This document shows, piece after piece, positions 17,749-27,083 of a stretch of 64,000 bases of DNA. Where the stretch lies: contig NZ_NEUE01000098.1 of NCBI RefSeq assembly GCF_002910905.1, positions 1 to 64,000 on the forward strand, written 5' to 3'. This DNA comes from Streptomyces sp. SM11 (GTDB lineage Bacteria; Actinomycetota; Actinomycetes; Streptomycetales; Streptomycetaceae). The first letter of the stretch is position 1. Each line of letters starts with the position of its first letter. Both the position numbers and the translations under genes were made by a program. The notes beneath the pieces are model-generated. The model worked only from the letters and a program-made list of their open reading frames with translations. It was not told the DNA's origin and ran no database searches.

Positions 17749-19911
17749 TCAGAAGCGGCCGCCACCGCCCCGGCGGCCCCGTGTTCCGCCCCCGCCGAAA
17801 CTGCCCGGCCCGCCGCCGAAGCCACCGGACCGGCCGCCTCCGCCGAACCCTCCGCCGAAGCCGCCGCCCATGCCCCCGCCCCGGCCGCCGCCCCCGAACA
17901 GCCCGCCGAGGATGATGCCGCCGAGCACCGCCCCGCCCATGCCGCCGCCCCCGCCCCGCAGGGAGCCGGGACCCTGCGTTCCGCCGAAGCCGCGGACGTC
18001 CTGCTCCGCCAGGCTCATCGCCTGTCCGGCCAGCGCGTCCGCCTGCCGCGCCTCGGCCAGCGCCCCCCGCGCGTCCGTGCCCGACAGCTCCCGGGCCCGC
18101 TCCCACCGCCGCTGCGCCTCCGCGAGCCGGGTACGGGCCTGGCTGCCGACCGCACCCCGGCTGGTCGTGATGTAGTCGGCCGCCGCCCCGATCGCGGACC
18201 GGGCGGTGAGCATCGCCTGATCGAGGAGGGACCGGGCCTTGGCCTCGCCCCGCTCCTGGTTCCGGGCCCCGGCCAGCGCCTCGTCCAGGGCCGCGTCCGC
18301 CTCCTCCACCCGGCGCAGCGCGTCGATCGGGTCGTACGGTCCCGCGGCCATCACGCCCCGGACATCGGTGAGTACGGTCTCGGCGCGGGCGGTCCGGCCG
18401 CGCAGGTCCGCGGTCGACGCGCCCTCGGCGGTCCCTTCGAGCAGCCCGCCCGCGTCCGCGAGGTCGGCCTCCGTCCCGGTCAGCGCGGCGGGCAGCTTCC
18501 GCGCGGCCTCGCTCAGCTCCGCCGCCCGCCGGTCCACCGAGTCCAGCAGCGTGCCCGCCTGGCCCACCGCGCCCTCGGCGGCCCGGATGTACACCGCGGC
18601 CCGGGAGTTCTCGTCGCCCTCGACCGCCGTACGGGCCTGTTCCACGGCCGAGGCCGCGAAGACGAGCCGGTCCTTCGCCTGTTCGACGTCGGCAGCCACG
18701 GGCGCGGCGGCGCCCTCCCCGTACCGTCTCCGCAGCCCGGCGACGCCCGACCCGGCCGCGGTGAGCCGTCCGGCGAGGTCGCGGTGAGTGGCGTCCACGC
18801 CGGCCAGGGCCTGCGGAGCGGTACGTTCCAGGGCGCGCAGCCGGTCGAAGTCCTCGGAGACGGTGTCGAGCCCCTCGTTCGCCGCCGCGCACCGCCGCAG
18901 GATCTCCTCCAGCATCCGGCGGCGGGTGGCGTCGTCCTCGGGGAAGGCGTCGTCGAGCTGCTGGCGCAACCGGAACGACCGCGTCAGCTCGTCCTTGGCC
19001 CGTGCGACCGCCTCGGTGAAGGGCTTCGCCGCCGCCTCGCCGAACTGGGCGGTGGCGAAGCCGAGTTCCTCCTCGCTGGTGCGTACCGCGTCGTCGGTGT
19101 CCACCAGCACCTCCTTGGCCTGCCCGTCCAGCTCCGGCAGCGGTGTCGGCGGCTCCGGCGCACCGCCCGCCCCCGCGCCCCGGCCCCAGCCGGTCGCCGC
19201 CGGGGTGGTGCGGGTCGCCGTACGCCGTCTGCGCCGGGCGTACGCGTAGGCGGCGACCACGACCGCGCCCGCGACGACGGCCACCGGCAGGATGAAGTCG
19301 CGGGCACCGGTGGAGCCGGAGTCCCCCGCCCCGGGGTCGGCGGGGCCCGGGGTGATGGCGGGGGCGGTCACCGGGCGTCCGGCCAGTACGGAGCCGTAGC
19401 CGTCGGCCGCGCCGATCGCGGCCCCCGCCCAGTCGTTCTCCCGCAGCGCGGGTTCGATCGCGGTGCCCGCCACGTCCCGCAGCTGCTCGTCGGTGAGCGG
19501 GGAGCCGGCGTCGACGGAGTAGGCGTACTGCCGGTCGTGGGTGGCGACGGAGAGCAGCACGTCGTCCTGGCCCAGGCCGTTGCGGTCCGCGGTCCCGTCG
19601 CTCCAGGTCTGTCCGGACCGGCCGGAGAAATCGCGTACGTACACCACGAAGAGCTGGATGCGCTCGTTCTCGTACAACCGGTCGAGGGCGTCCTCCACCT
19701 GCCCCGCCCGGTCGCCCAGTGCCCCCACCCGGTCGGTGATCTGCCCGTCCCGGGACAGCTCGACGGGGTCGTCGGCGCGGGCGCTCACGGCGGCGGGGAG
19801 CACCAGCCAGCACACGGCGGACAGCGCGGCGAGCAGGCCGGCGAGAAGTCCGGGCAGCCAGGTTCTGCCCGGCGCGGTGTTCCGGGGCCGTGGCAGTCGG
19901 GGAGATGTCAC
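17749..19911 (-). CDS. TPM-domain membrane protein with glycine-rich tail
   Basis: From GTG 19911, 720 residues. A signal or membrane segment (about 20-46) leads to a TPM domain (about 50-185: [52 protein letters not shown]) placed outside the membrane. A second membrane span lies at about 204-224 ([18 protein letters not shown]). A long helical cytoplasmic region follows (about 260-640). The last about 75 residues are nearly all glycine with Phe, Met and Arg. TPM proteins are linked to membrane quality control. Pairing with pspA supports an envelope-stress role. An upstream ATG at 19983 is possible but adds a basic stretch before the signal. Confidence 0.85.
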   Translation of the reverse strand: MTSPRLPRPRNTAPGRTWLPGLLAGLLAALSAVCWLVLPAAVSARADDPVELSRDGQITDRVGALGDRAGQVEDALDRLYENERIQLFVVYVRDFSGRSGQTWSDGTADRNGLGQDDVLLSVATHDRQYAYSVDAGSPLTDEQLRDVAGTAIEPALRENDWAGAAIGAADGYGSVLAGRPVTAPAITPGPADPGAGDSGSTGARDFILPVAVVAGAVVVAAYAYARRRRRTATRTTPAATGWGRGAGAGGAPEPPTPLPELDGQAKEVLVDTDDAVRTSEEELGFATAQFGEAAAKPFTEAVARAKDELTRSFRLRQQLDDAFPEDDATRRRMLEEILRRCAAANEGLDTVSEDFDRLRALERTAPQALAGVDATHRDLAGRLTAAGSGVAGLRRRYGEGAAAPVAADVEQAKDRLVFAASAVEQARTAVEGDENSRAAVYIRAAEGAVGQAGTLLDSVDRRAAELSEAARKLPAALTGTEADLADAGGLLEGTAEGASTADLRGRTARAETVLTDVRGVMAAGPYDPIDALRRVEEADAALDEALAGARNQERGEAKARSLLDQAMLTARSAIGAAADYITTSRGAVGSQARTRLAEAQRRWERARELSGTDARGALAEARQADALAGQAMSLAEQDVRGFGGTQGPGSLRGGGGGMGGAVLGGIILGGLFGGGGRGGGMGGGFGGGFGGGGRSGGFGGGPGSFGGGGTRGRRGGGGRF

Positions 19912-20152
19912 CTCTGCGAGGCTATGTGCGCTTTTCTTCCCTCGCGACCCGGCGTTCTGCCGTCCCGCGTCGGCTGTTCGCATGAAAGGGCGCGCGAAAG
20001 GAGTCCTCCTGCGCGTGTGCGGGGCGGCGGGGGCCGCCGCCCGTCGTCAGATGGGGCGGACGTGGCGCGTCCCGGGGTCCGGTGCCGGAGGCCGACGGTG
20101 CCGCGCCGGGAGGCCCGGCACCCAGGAGAGACCCGAAGTCCGGAGGTGGCGT

Positions 20153-21694
20153 GTGACTGGCCTTCAGCTGTCGGTCGTCGTGCCGTGTTTCGACGAGGCC
20201 GAGGTGATCGAGGCCTTCCACGCCGCCCTGGTCGGCGTCCTGGACCCCCTCGGGGACAGCTTCGAGGTCTGTTACGTGGACGACGGCAGCCGGGACCGCA
20301 CCCGCCTCCTGCTGAGCGCCCTCGCCGCCCGCGACCCGCGGGTCCACTACACCGCCTTCAGCCGCAACTTCGGCAAGGAGGCCGCCATGCTCGCCGGCCT
20401 CCGCATGTCGCGCGGCGCGGCCGTGGTGATCATGGACGCCGACCTCCAGCACCCGCCCGAGCTGATCCCCCGCATGCTGGAACTGCACCGGCACGGCTAC
20501 GACCAGGTCATCCCGCGCCGCGACCGCACGGGCGAGGGCATGCTCCGCAGCACCCTCAGCCACACCTACTACGCGCTCGTCCGCCGCTGCATGGACGTGG
20601 AGCTCATCGACGGGTCGGGGGACTTCCGGCTGCTGTCGAAGCGGGCCGTGGAGAGCGTCCTGTCCCTCCCCGAGAGCAACCGCTTCTCCAAGGGGATCTT
20701 CTCCTGGATCGGCTTCGACACGGTCACCTTCCGCTACCGCAACAGCGAGCGGGTGGCGGGCCGGTCCAAGTGGGGCAGCAAGCGGCTGCTGAACTACGGC
20801 ATCGACGGGCTGCTGTCCTTCAACAACCGGCCGCTCCGCCTCGCGATCTACACCGGCTTCTGGGTCTTCGTCTCGGCCCTGGCCTACGCCCTGTGGACGG
20901 TCGTGGGCGTCGTCCTGCACGGGGCGGACACCCCCGGCTACGCCACCCTGCTCACCGTCGTCGTCGCGCTCAGCGGCATCCAGCTGGTGACGCTCGGGGT
21001 CATCGGGGAGTACGTGGGCCGCATCTACCACGAGGCGAAACACCGCCCGCCCTACGTGGTGCGGGAGACCGACGCGACCTGCCGGACGCTGCCGGACGGC
21101 CCGCCGTCGCGCCCGCAGCTCACCGGAGGCCCGGTGGTCACCAGGGACCCGGCCGAACGTGCCGCCCCCACGACCGCCGCCCCCGAGCTCGCACCTGCCC
21201 CCGGCCTGTCCCGTACCGTCCGCCAGTTCGGCAGCTTCATCCTCATCGGCTGCGTGAACACCGCTGTCTACCTCGGGATCTACGCCTCGCTGAACCGCTG
21301 GATCCCCTACCTGACCGCCCATGTCATCGGCTACGCGGTCAGCGTCGTGTGCTCGTTCCTGCTCAACTCCTACGTCACCTGCCGGACGAGGCCGACCTGG
21401 CACGCGTTCGTCCGCTATCCCCTCTCCAGCCTGGTCAACCTGGTGGCGTCCGGAGCGCTGCTCTACGGCGCGGTCAGCGGCCTGGGGATGGACAAGAACC
21501 TCGCGGCGCTGGCGGCCGGTGTCCTCGTCACGCCCGTCTCGTTCCTGCTGGCGCGTTGGGCGATCACCTCGGGCCGGACCAAGGCCGACGACGTCGTACC
21601 GGGGACTGTGGGAGGCCCGGCCGGTACGGAGGGTCTGGACGACGGCCGTCCGGCGCCCGCACCGCTGCCCACCCGCTCGCCCCAGGACCGGTGA
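20153..21694 (+). CDS. GtrB-GtrA fusion: family 2 glycosyltransferase plus GtrA flippase-like domain
   Basis: From GTG 20153 (GGAGG at 20142-20146), 513 residues. The GT2 catalytic part (about 1-230) shows [36 protein letters not shown] and [13 protein letters not shown], as in polyprenyl-phosphate sugar transferases. Two membrane spans follow (about 240-300), then a proline-rich linker, then a four-helix GtrA domain (about 355-475: [20 protein letters not shown]). GtrB makes a lipid-phosphate sugar and GtrA is thought to flip it across the membrane; here both steps are in one chain. The neighbouring polytopic protein may be the transferase that uses the sugar outside. The target is probably a cell-wall glycopolymer. 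Confidence 0.9.
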   Translation: MTGLQLSVVVPCFDEAEVIEAFHAALVGVLDPLGDSFEVCYVDDGSRDRTRLLLSALAARDPRVHYTAFSRNFGKEAAMLAGLRMSRGAAVVIMDADLQHPPELIPRMLELHRHGYDQVIPRRDRTGEGMLRSTLSHTYYALVRRCMDVELIDGSGDFRLLSKRAVESVLSLPESNRFSKGIFSWIGFDTVTFRYRNSERVAGRSKWGSKRLLNYGIDGLLSFNNRPLRLAIYTGFWVFVSALAYALWTVVGVVLHGADTPGYATLLTVVVALSGIQLVTLGVIGEYVGRIYHEAKHRPPYVVRETDATCRTLPDGPPSRPQLTGGPVVTRDPAERAAPTTAAPELAPAPGLSRTVRQFGSFILIGCVNTAVYLGIYASLNRWIPYLTAHVIGYAVSVVCSFLLNSYVTCRTRPTWHAFVRYPLSSLVNLVASGALLYGAVSGLGMDKNLAALAAGVLVTPVSFLLARWAITSGRTKADDVVPGTVGGPAGTEGLDDGRPAPAPLPTRSPQDR

Positions 21695-21702
21695 AGGCCG
21701 CG

Positions 21703-23256
21703 ATGTCCGACGACGTTCCCGTAACCGCCGCCCCCGGGGATCTGCGGAGCGAGGACACCCCGGACCGGGCCGGCCGTCCCTCGGACCGCCCCTGGACCGC
21801 CCTGTGGGTGAGTGCCCTCGCGCTCCCGCCCCTCGCCCTGCTCGCCGCCGCGTCCTGGTCCGGGCGGTGGGTGAGGCCCGGGGCGGACGACTGGTGCTTC
21901 CTGCCCGTCGTACGGGACGACGGCGTCACCGGCCTCGTCGGGAAGTTCTACTTCGACGACAACGGGCGGGTCGCCAACGCGCTCATGGTCGGCGCGTACG
22001 CGAAGTTCCAGGTCGCGGGACACCAGTGGTTCCCCCTGGTCAGCGGTGCCCTGGTGCTCGCGGTCCTCTGGGCGGTGGCCGTCCTGGCGCTGCGCCGGGC
22101 CGGCCTGCGCACCCCGCACGGCCTGCCGCTCCTGCTCGCGGCCATGACCACCGCGCTCTTCCTGTTCGTCACGCCGAACACGTACAAGACGTTCTTCTGG
22201 CCCGCCGCGTCCGTCTCGCACACGCTGCCGCCCGTCCTGGCCTGCGCCGCCCTGATCCCGCTCCTGCTCGCCCGCACCCGCCGGGGGCGGGCCCTCGCGC
22301 TCGCCGTCGCGGCGCTCATGGGGGCCTTCCTCGCCACGCTGTCGGAGGAGACGGCGATCGTCGTCGTGATGGTGCTCCTGACCGTGCTCCTGCTGTCCGG
22401 CCGGGTCGTCCCCGCCCCCGGCCGGGGGTTCGTCCGCCGGTGGTGCGCGGCGGGAACCGCCGGGACGGCGGCCGGGGCCGTCGTCCTCATCACCTCGCCG
22501 GGCTCCATGCGCCGCAGGGAGCGGTTCGGCGCGGAGACCACGTCCCTGCTCGCCCCCGACTCCCTCGCCGCGTCGCTGCGAGCGTTCGCCGAGATCACCG
22601 TCACCGTGGTCACCACCTGGCAGTACGTCGGCGCGGTCGCGGCGGGCGTACTGCTGGGGCTGCTGTGCCGGCGGGCGGACGGGACGACACCCCGCCCGCC
22701 CGCGCACCGGCCCCTGCTGACCGCCGCCGGGGCGCTGGTGCTCCTCGTCTCCGGCTACCTCTGCACGGTCATCGCCTACCCGGTGTTCGGCGACCGGGTG
22801 AGCGACCCGAGCGCCAACCGGCTGTGGAACGACTACCTCCTGCTGTACGTGATCCTGCTCGTCGGCGCGGGAGCCCTGCTGGGCCTGGCCCTCCGCCGGC
22901 ACACCCGCCGCACCGCCCCGGCGAAGGCCGTCTGCGCCGCGCTCTGCGTCCTGGTCTGCGTCGGCCCGGCCGTGGCCCTGAGCAACCTGGACTCCGCGAT
23001 GCGGGACCGGGCCGAGAAGTGGGACGCCCAGGACCGCCGGCTGCGCGAGGGCGAGGCGGCCGGGAGGCGGGTCCTTCCGTACGAACGGCTGGTGATCAGC
23101 AACATGCTGGAGCCGTTCAGCCAGGGCGGGCGTTCGTACTGGCCAGGCGGGTGTGTTGCCGACCTGTACGGGCTCGACCGGGTCACGGACGGGGTCGCAG
23201 GACACAACTTCCAGAAAATGTCCGATGATCACATGACCATCACAGAAGACTCGTAG
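21703..23256 (+). CDS. Polytopic membrane protein (DUF6056/GtrC-like)
   Basis: 517 residues with about ten hydrophobic spans. Between the first two is an exported loop starting GADDWCFLPVV, an acidic motif often seen in GT-C-type glycosyltransferases and in DUF6056 proteins. Translation may begin at GTG 21691, which overlaps the upstream TGA, or at ATG 21703, preceded by GAAGG; both imply coupling to the GtrB-GtrA gene. Context suggests it transfers the flipped sugar onto an extracytoplasmic acceptor. No characterised relative can be named from sequence alone. Confidence 0.75.
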   Translation: MSDDVPVTAAPGDLRSEDTPDRAGRPSDRPWTALWVSALALPPLALLAAASWSGRWVRPGADDWCFLPVVRDDGVTGLVGKFYFDDNGRVANALMVGAYAKFQVAGHQWFPLVSGALVLAVLWAVAVLALRRAGLRTPHGLPLLLAAMTTALFLFVTPNTYKTFFWPAASVSHTLPPVLACAALIPLLLARTRRGRALALAVAALMGAFLATLSEETAIVVVMVLLTVLLLSGRVVPAPGRGFVRRWCAAGTAGTAAGAVVLITSPGSMRRRERFGAETTSLLAPDSLAASLRAFAEITVTVVTTWQYVGAVAAGVLLGLLCRRADGTTPRPPAHRPLLTAAGALVLLVSGYLCTVIAYPVFGDRVSDPSANRLWNDYLLLYVILLVGAGALLGLALRRHTRRTAPAKAVCAALCVLVCVGPAVALSNLDSAMRDRAEKWDAQDRRLREGEAAGRRVLPYERLVISNMLEPFSQGGRSYWPGGCVADLYGLDRVTDGVAGHNFQKMSDDHMTITEDS

Positions 23257-23322
23257 ATCTTGTTCAAGCGGAACCCCCTCTCATGGAACCTCATGTTCTG
23301 GTGATCTACGGGGGAGTTCTCC

Positions 23323-23517
23323 GTGCGTGCGTCGCGCCCGGTCGTTCTCGCTGTTGCCCTGGTGCTGACAAGGCTGGTGGGAACGGAACACGCCGCGGTC
23401 GCGTTCCACCGCACGGATGCTGTGCGCGTCCCCACGGGGGAAGCCCCTGACCAGGAATGGGGCTCGACGTTCCGCTCCCAGGGCAGCCGTGAGCCTGGCC
23501 GTCCACCCTGTAGGTGA
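23323..23517 (+). CDS. Small hypothetical protein with hydrophobic N-terminus
   Basis: A 64-codon frame from GTG 23323, preceded by GGGGGAG at ideal spacing. The product begins MRASRPVVLAVALVLTRL, like a short signal segment, and has no recognisable domain after it. Third-base usage is less biased than in neighbouring genes, so it may be a relic of a larger secreted protein or not a gene at all. Confidence 0.25.
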   Translation: MRASRPVVLAVALVLTRLVGTEHAAVAFHRTDAVRVPTGEAPDQEWGSTFRSQGSREPGRPPCR

Positions 23518-23529
23518 AGGGAACCCCGT

Positions 23530-24066
23530 ATGCCTCACCCCGCTGTCGTCCGCCTGCGCGAGCTGCTCCCACCGCCCGGCTCCGGCGGCGACGCGGTGGA
23601 CTGGGAGCAGATCGAGCGGACGACGGGCCTGGCGTTCCCGGCCGACTACCGTGAGCTCGTGGAGTTGTACGGCGGCGGCGAGATCGACGAGTACCTGTCC
23701 ATGAGCACCCCGCCGGTCCCCGGTTCGCCGTACGGGGATCTCCTGGACAGAGGCGAACCCGCTCTCTCGGACCGGGACCGCGAGGAGTTGGGCGCCCTCC
23801 TGCCGGCAGGCGCACTGCCGCCGCTGCTGCCCTTCGCGGACTCGGCGAGCAGCGATGTCGCGTTCTGGCTGCGCGACGGCGCTCCCGACGACTGGCGGGC
23901 GGCTGTCTTCCGGAGGCAGACGCCGCACGGGACGAGCCGCTGGACCGTGTTCGACGGCGGAGTCGCGGCGTTGTGCGTGGCGACTCTGACCGGCGAGGTG
24001 TCCCCGTTCAGCGAACGGCTCTCGGCGAGCGGAGGGCATGGGTTCGTGAGCTGGCGAGGCGTGTAG
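23530..24066 (+). CDS. SUKH (SMI1/KNR4) family immunity-type protein
   Basis: 178 residues. The segment VDWEQIERTTGLAFPADYRE followed by LVELYGGGEIDEYLS is the conserved start of the SMI1/KNR4 (SUKH) fold. Later strands (SSDVAFWLRDGAPDDWRAAV) and the TLTGEVSPF end agree. SUKH proteins usually neutralise polymorphic toxins, mainly nucleases. No toxin gene is adjacent, but a second SUKH-type gene follows, then a third immunity-like gene in opposite orientation. Confidence 0.85.
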   Translation: MPHPAVVRLRELLPPPGSGGDAVDWEQIERTTGLAFPADYRELVELYGGGEIDEYLSMSTPPVPGSPYGDLLDRGEPALSDRDREELGALLPAGALPPLLPFADSASSDVAFWLRDGAPDDWRAAVFRRQTPHGTSRWTVFDGGVAALCVATLTGEVSPFSERLSASGGHGFVSWRGV

Positions 24067-24322
24067 GACCGGCACCACCCTGTGCCCGGTCGGTACGAAC
24101 TGTGGCCGCCGTGGGCTGCGGGGACGAGGCCGGAGGGGAGCTGCCGGGGGTACGTTGCAGATGGGCCGTAGCCGGGAGCGGACCGCCGGACGCGCCCAGG
24201 CGGATTCCCCCGTGTGCGGACAGGACCGTTTCGAACTCTCTGTACGGCGAAAGGTTCACTCAGTGGCGGAACATCGGCATCGTGGCTCATCAAGGGGCAG
24301 CAGCGCCGATGGCGGGAACGCC

Positions 24323-24964
24323 ATGACGGGAGCCTCCTTGGACAGCCCGGTCGGCTCTGCGGCGGTGCAAGCGCTCAGCCCGCTTCTCCGCAGCGACTAC
24401 GCGGTTGGCGAGCAGGTCGACTGGTCGAACCTGACCCGCTCGTGGGGGACAGGATTCCCCTCGGATTACGTTGCCTTCATGTCGGCCTACGGAGCCGGCG
24501 GGATCAGCGACGCGTTCGAGGTTCTCCGTCCTGATGAGTTCTCTGCCGGGGATTCGGACGGCATGGCGGGCGAAACCGCGAACGCGCGTGCGGTGTGGCC
24601 ATCCGAATACCGGCCGGTGGAGGGTTTCTCATCCCTGAAGAGTCCGGTCATCGCCTGGGGGGTGACCGCTGGAGCGGACGTGGTCTGTTGGCTGACGAGG
24701 GACGAGAGCCCTGATCGGTGGCCCGTTGTCGTGGTGGGTCGGGATGGATTCTCGCGGTGGGCATCGCACGAATGCGGCATGGCGGAGTTCTTGCGCCGTG
24801 TCTTTTCCGGAGAGCTGGAGGCCTGTCCGTTCAGCGATGCGACTCTCTGGGGTACAGGTGCGCAGAGGTTCGTGCACGGGAAGGAGGAGCGGCGTTTGCT
24901 GGAATCGGGAGTTGACCCGTGGACCGGGGGGCCCGATCCGCTGGCAGGGATCGGCTTCGATTGA
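24323..24964 (+). CDS. SUKH (SMI1/KNR4) family immunity-type protein
   Basis: From ATG 24323, 213 residues. It shares the fold pattern of the gene upstream (VDWSNLTRSWGTGFPSDYVA, FMSAYGAGGISDAFEVL) and the block ADVVCWLTRDESPDRWPVVV, aligning with DVAFWLRDGAPDDW of the first copy. The two are therefore diverged paralogs about 256 bases apart. The C-terminal 30 residues (HGKEERRLLESGVDPWTGGP) are unique to this copy. An in-frame upstream start at 24155 would add a low-quality extension and is not used. Likely toxin immunity, partner unknown. Confidence 0.82.
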   Translation: MTGASLDSPVGSAAVQALSPLLRSDYAVGEQVDWSNLTRSWGTGFPSDYVAFMSAYGAGGISDAFEVLRPDEFSAGDSDGMAGETANARAVWPSEYRPVEGFSSLKSPVIAWGVTAGADVVCWLTRDESPDRWPVVVVGRDGFSRWASHECGMAEFLRRVFSGELEACPFSDATLWGTGAQRFVHGKEERRLLESGVDPWTGGPDPLAGIGFD

Positions 24965-25090
24965 GCGCACCCGGAGGAGCGTTTCGCGGAGTCGTCTGTG
25001 GGCGTGAGCCCACGGCCGGTAATCCGTCCGCCCGCCGATTCCGGGGCGCTGGCCGCGTTGGAGGCGCCGCTCGGTCCCGCCCTCCCGTGT

Positions 25091-26113
25091 TCAGTCAACG
25101 GCGGGCTGGTGGACGCGCGGGATGCCCAGATCCGGCAGGTCGAGGTGGAAGCCCTGCCCGCGACCGCTCATGGTGCCGTCGTAGGAGAGTTCGTCCAGAC
25201 CGACGCCCAGGTGCCGCAACTCCTCGACGAGCATGCGGGCGGCCGTCGCGGCGTGCGCGGGCTCGTCCATGGCTTCGGGGAAACGGCGTTGCCAGACCGA
25301 GGAGGAGGACTCCCAGCCGCTGCGCGCCAGTCGGGCGGGGTCGGCCGCATCCGGATGGTGCACATGGCCGGTGGCCTCGATGACGAGACTCAGACCCTGG
25401 CTCCAGCACTGGACGAAGCGCCGGGGATCACCGGCGGATCCCAGGTGCAGGATGAACCTGCCGGGGAAGAACGGGGTGTCGTAATCGAGGGAACGCAGCG
25501 TTTCGGACAGGCGCTTCTCCACGTCTTCCCACGTGGTGCCGGTCGTGTGCGGCGCGGCGGACACGACCGGCAGACCGGCCGACGCGGCGGCACGCCAGCG
25601 GCCACGGGAGTAGCCGCGTCCGACGGCGTCCGTCTCCGCGTCGGGAGGCAGGAGTTCGAGGCTCACCTCGCCCTCGTCGTGCGTGTGCGCGAGAAAGCAG
25701 GCGCCGGGGCGCCGCCACAGCATCCACGGTCCGGAGCTGCCTCCCCACATCGTGGGCGGGCCCAGCTCCTCCTCCATGACCCACCAGGCGGCGCGCACCA
25801 GGCCGGCGGCGGTGCCTGTGTCCTCGGCGGGCAGGTCGACGACGCGAACGTTCAGTTTGCGCACCCGATCGGGTTCCGAGGCGTCGGAGATCACCGTGCC
25901 GTAGCCGCCCCAGGGCCCCTTCCGGGGGGCGAACCCGCGCCAGAGTTGGCCCACGATCTCCTTGGGCTCCCGGAGCTCCCAGCCCAGCGCCGAGGTGGCG
26001 TGCTCGAACTCCGACAGGCTCCACGAGCCGAAGTGGAGCGGGGCGGCCTCTCGCACCAGCTCGCGGAAGATGTCGGCGTCGAGCCAATTGCCCCGGGGGA
26101 TCGTGTTCTCCAT
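25091..26113 (-). CDS. Two-module immunity-like protein (DUF6301-like N-terminus, TY-Chap-like C-terminus)
   Basis: From ATG 26113, 340 residues without signal or membrane segments. The N-terminal half contains GTAAGLVRAAWWVMEEELGP, a tryptophan-rich WGGSSGPWMLWRR strand and VSLELLPP, as I recall from DUF6301 proteins. The C-terminal half (CWSQGLSLVIEATG, WESSSSVWQRRFPEAMDEPA, AARMLVEELRHLGV) matches the N-terminal domain of TY-Chap proteins. Both families appear around polymorphic toxin systems and are thought to be immunity or chaperone modules. The domain names are from memory and should be verified. It converges on the second SUKH gene. Confidence 0.6.
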   Translation of the reverse strand: MENTIPRGNWLDADIFRELVREAAPLHFGSWSLSEFEHATSALGWELREPKEIVGQLWRGFAPRKGPWGGYGTVISDASEPDRVRKLNVRVVDLPAEDTGTAAGLVRAAWWVMEEELGPPTMWGGSSGPWMLWRRPGACFLAHTHDEGEVSLELLPPDAETDAVGRGYSRGRWRAAASAGLPVVSAAPHTTGTTWEDVEKRLSETLRSLDYDTPFFPGRFILHLGSAGDPRRFVQCWSQGLSLVIEATGHVHHPDAADPARLARSGWESSSSVWQRRFPEAMDEPAHAATAARMLVEELRHLGVGLDELSYDGTMSGRGQGFHLDLPDLGIPRVHQPAVD

Positions 26114-26218
26114 CCGGCAGAGGGTGGCGGTCCGGTGCTGACGGGGGCCCGGAGGGCCGATGTTGACGGAACGTTCCCGGGAGGAGAGGCTTGTCCCTCC
26201 GGAGGGATGAGGTGGAGC

Positions 26219-26662
26219 ATGGAGGCGGACGCCTCGGAACTCGCGTTCGGGCAGAAGGTCCTGGAGGCCCAGCCCTTCAGTGTCCTGCTGGGCGCACGGC
26301 TGACGGCCTTCGGCGCCGGAGCGGCGGTCCTGGAGCTGGACGTACGCGACGAACTGCGCCAGCAGAACGGCTTCGTCCACGGCGGCGTCCTGAGCTACGC
26401 GGCCGACAACGCCCTCACCTTCGCGGCGGGGGCGGCCGTCGGTCCGGCCGTCCTGACCGCCGGCTTCACCATCGACTATCTGCGCCCGGCCCGGGGTGAG
26501 CTGCTGCGCGCACGGGCGCAGGTGGTCCGCCCCGGCCGTACCCGGGTCGTCTGCCGCTGCGATCTGCTGATGGTGGACGCCGCGGGGGAGGAAACCCTCT
26601 GCGCGGTGGCCCAGGGCACGATCGCCGTTTCCGGAACCGCCCCCGGAGCCGCGGGAAGCTGA
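26219..26662 (+). CDS. PaaI-type hotdog thioesterase
   Basis: From ATG 26219, 147 residues. The hotdog motif NGFVHGGVLSYAADNA (about residues 46-61) has the HGG turn and the Asp used for catalysis in PaaI enzymes. The remaining strands (AGFTIDYLRPARGELLRARA, RTRVVCRCDLLMVD) complete one hotdog domain. Such enzymes hydrolyse acyl- or aryl-CoA thioesters. No pathway neighbour indicates the substrate. ATG 26207 is an alternative start, but GGAGGG then touches the codon. Confidence 0.85.
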   Translation: MEADASELAFGQKVLEAQPFSVLLGARLTAFGAGAAVLELDVRDELRQQNGFVHGGVLSYAADNALTFAAGAAVGPAVLTAGFTIDYLRPARGELLRARAQVVRPGRTRVVCRCDLLMVDAAGEETLCAVAQGTIAVSGTAPGAAGS

Positions 26663-26818
26663 GCTGATGTCCGCGCCACCGGGGGCTGGTCCGCCGCCGA
26701 CTGCCCCGCGGCGGACGGGACTTCCGGGCATGGGTCGATCGGAGTGAGCACACCGAGGCGGTCTGCGACCTCCTGGGCGGAGGTCAGGCAGAGGTCTCCC
26801 GGAACGCGCGCCCAATGA

Positions 26819-27019
26819 TCCGCACAGCGGGCGGCAGCCCGTCGGTCACGAGACGGTCGGCCACCGGCCTTCGACAAGGAGGGCCGCAAGGAACGCCACG
26901 CGGTGGAGTGCGGGGTCGGCCGGCTGAAACGACACCGCGCGGTAGCCACGAGATGCGACGAGTCGGCCGTGCGCCACGAGGCGACCGTGCTGGTCGCAGC
27001 CATCAACGAGTGGCTGTGA
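26819..27019 (+). pseudogene. IS5-family transposase, C-terminal relic
   Basis: The frame ending at TGA 27017-27019 reads GRPPAFDKEGRKERHAVE, then GVGRLKRHRAVATRCDESA and a helical end INEWL. This is the conserved C-terminus of IS5-type transposases (GGRPPAFDxExYKxRNxVE ... NRLKQWRGIATRYDK), including the Glu of the DDE triad. An in-frame stop at 26816-26818 and no upstream coding show that only about 65 residues remain. No inverted repeats were found. It marks a former insertion in the accessory region. Confidence 0.8.
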
Positions 27020-27083
27020 CGCGTCCTCGGCACCAGCGCCAGGCGGACGAACGCACGTTCCGGAGCCAGGGCATCATAGGGCG

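Noticed and set aside
17704..23256. A very long plus-strand open frame covering several genes
   Set aside because: In GC-rich DNA long frames open by chance. The part over 17749-19911 lies opposite the TPM gene and its product is arginine/alanine/proline noise; only the end, the membrane protein from 21703, shows real features.
23252..23310. Inverted repeat CGTAGATC / GATCTACG after the membrane-protein gene
   Set aside because: Only eight pairs with a loop of more than 40 bases; likely chance.
26708..26812. Minus-strand stretch reading like a helical protein piece (ADHWARVPGDLCLTSAQEVA)
   Set aside because: It is short, has no start or ribosome site, and I could not tie it to a family. It may be a fragment of a lost gene, but the evidence is too thin to list.
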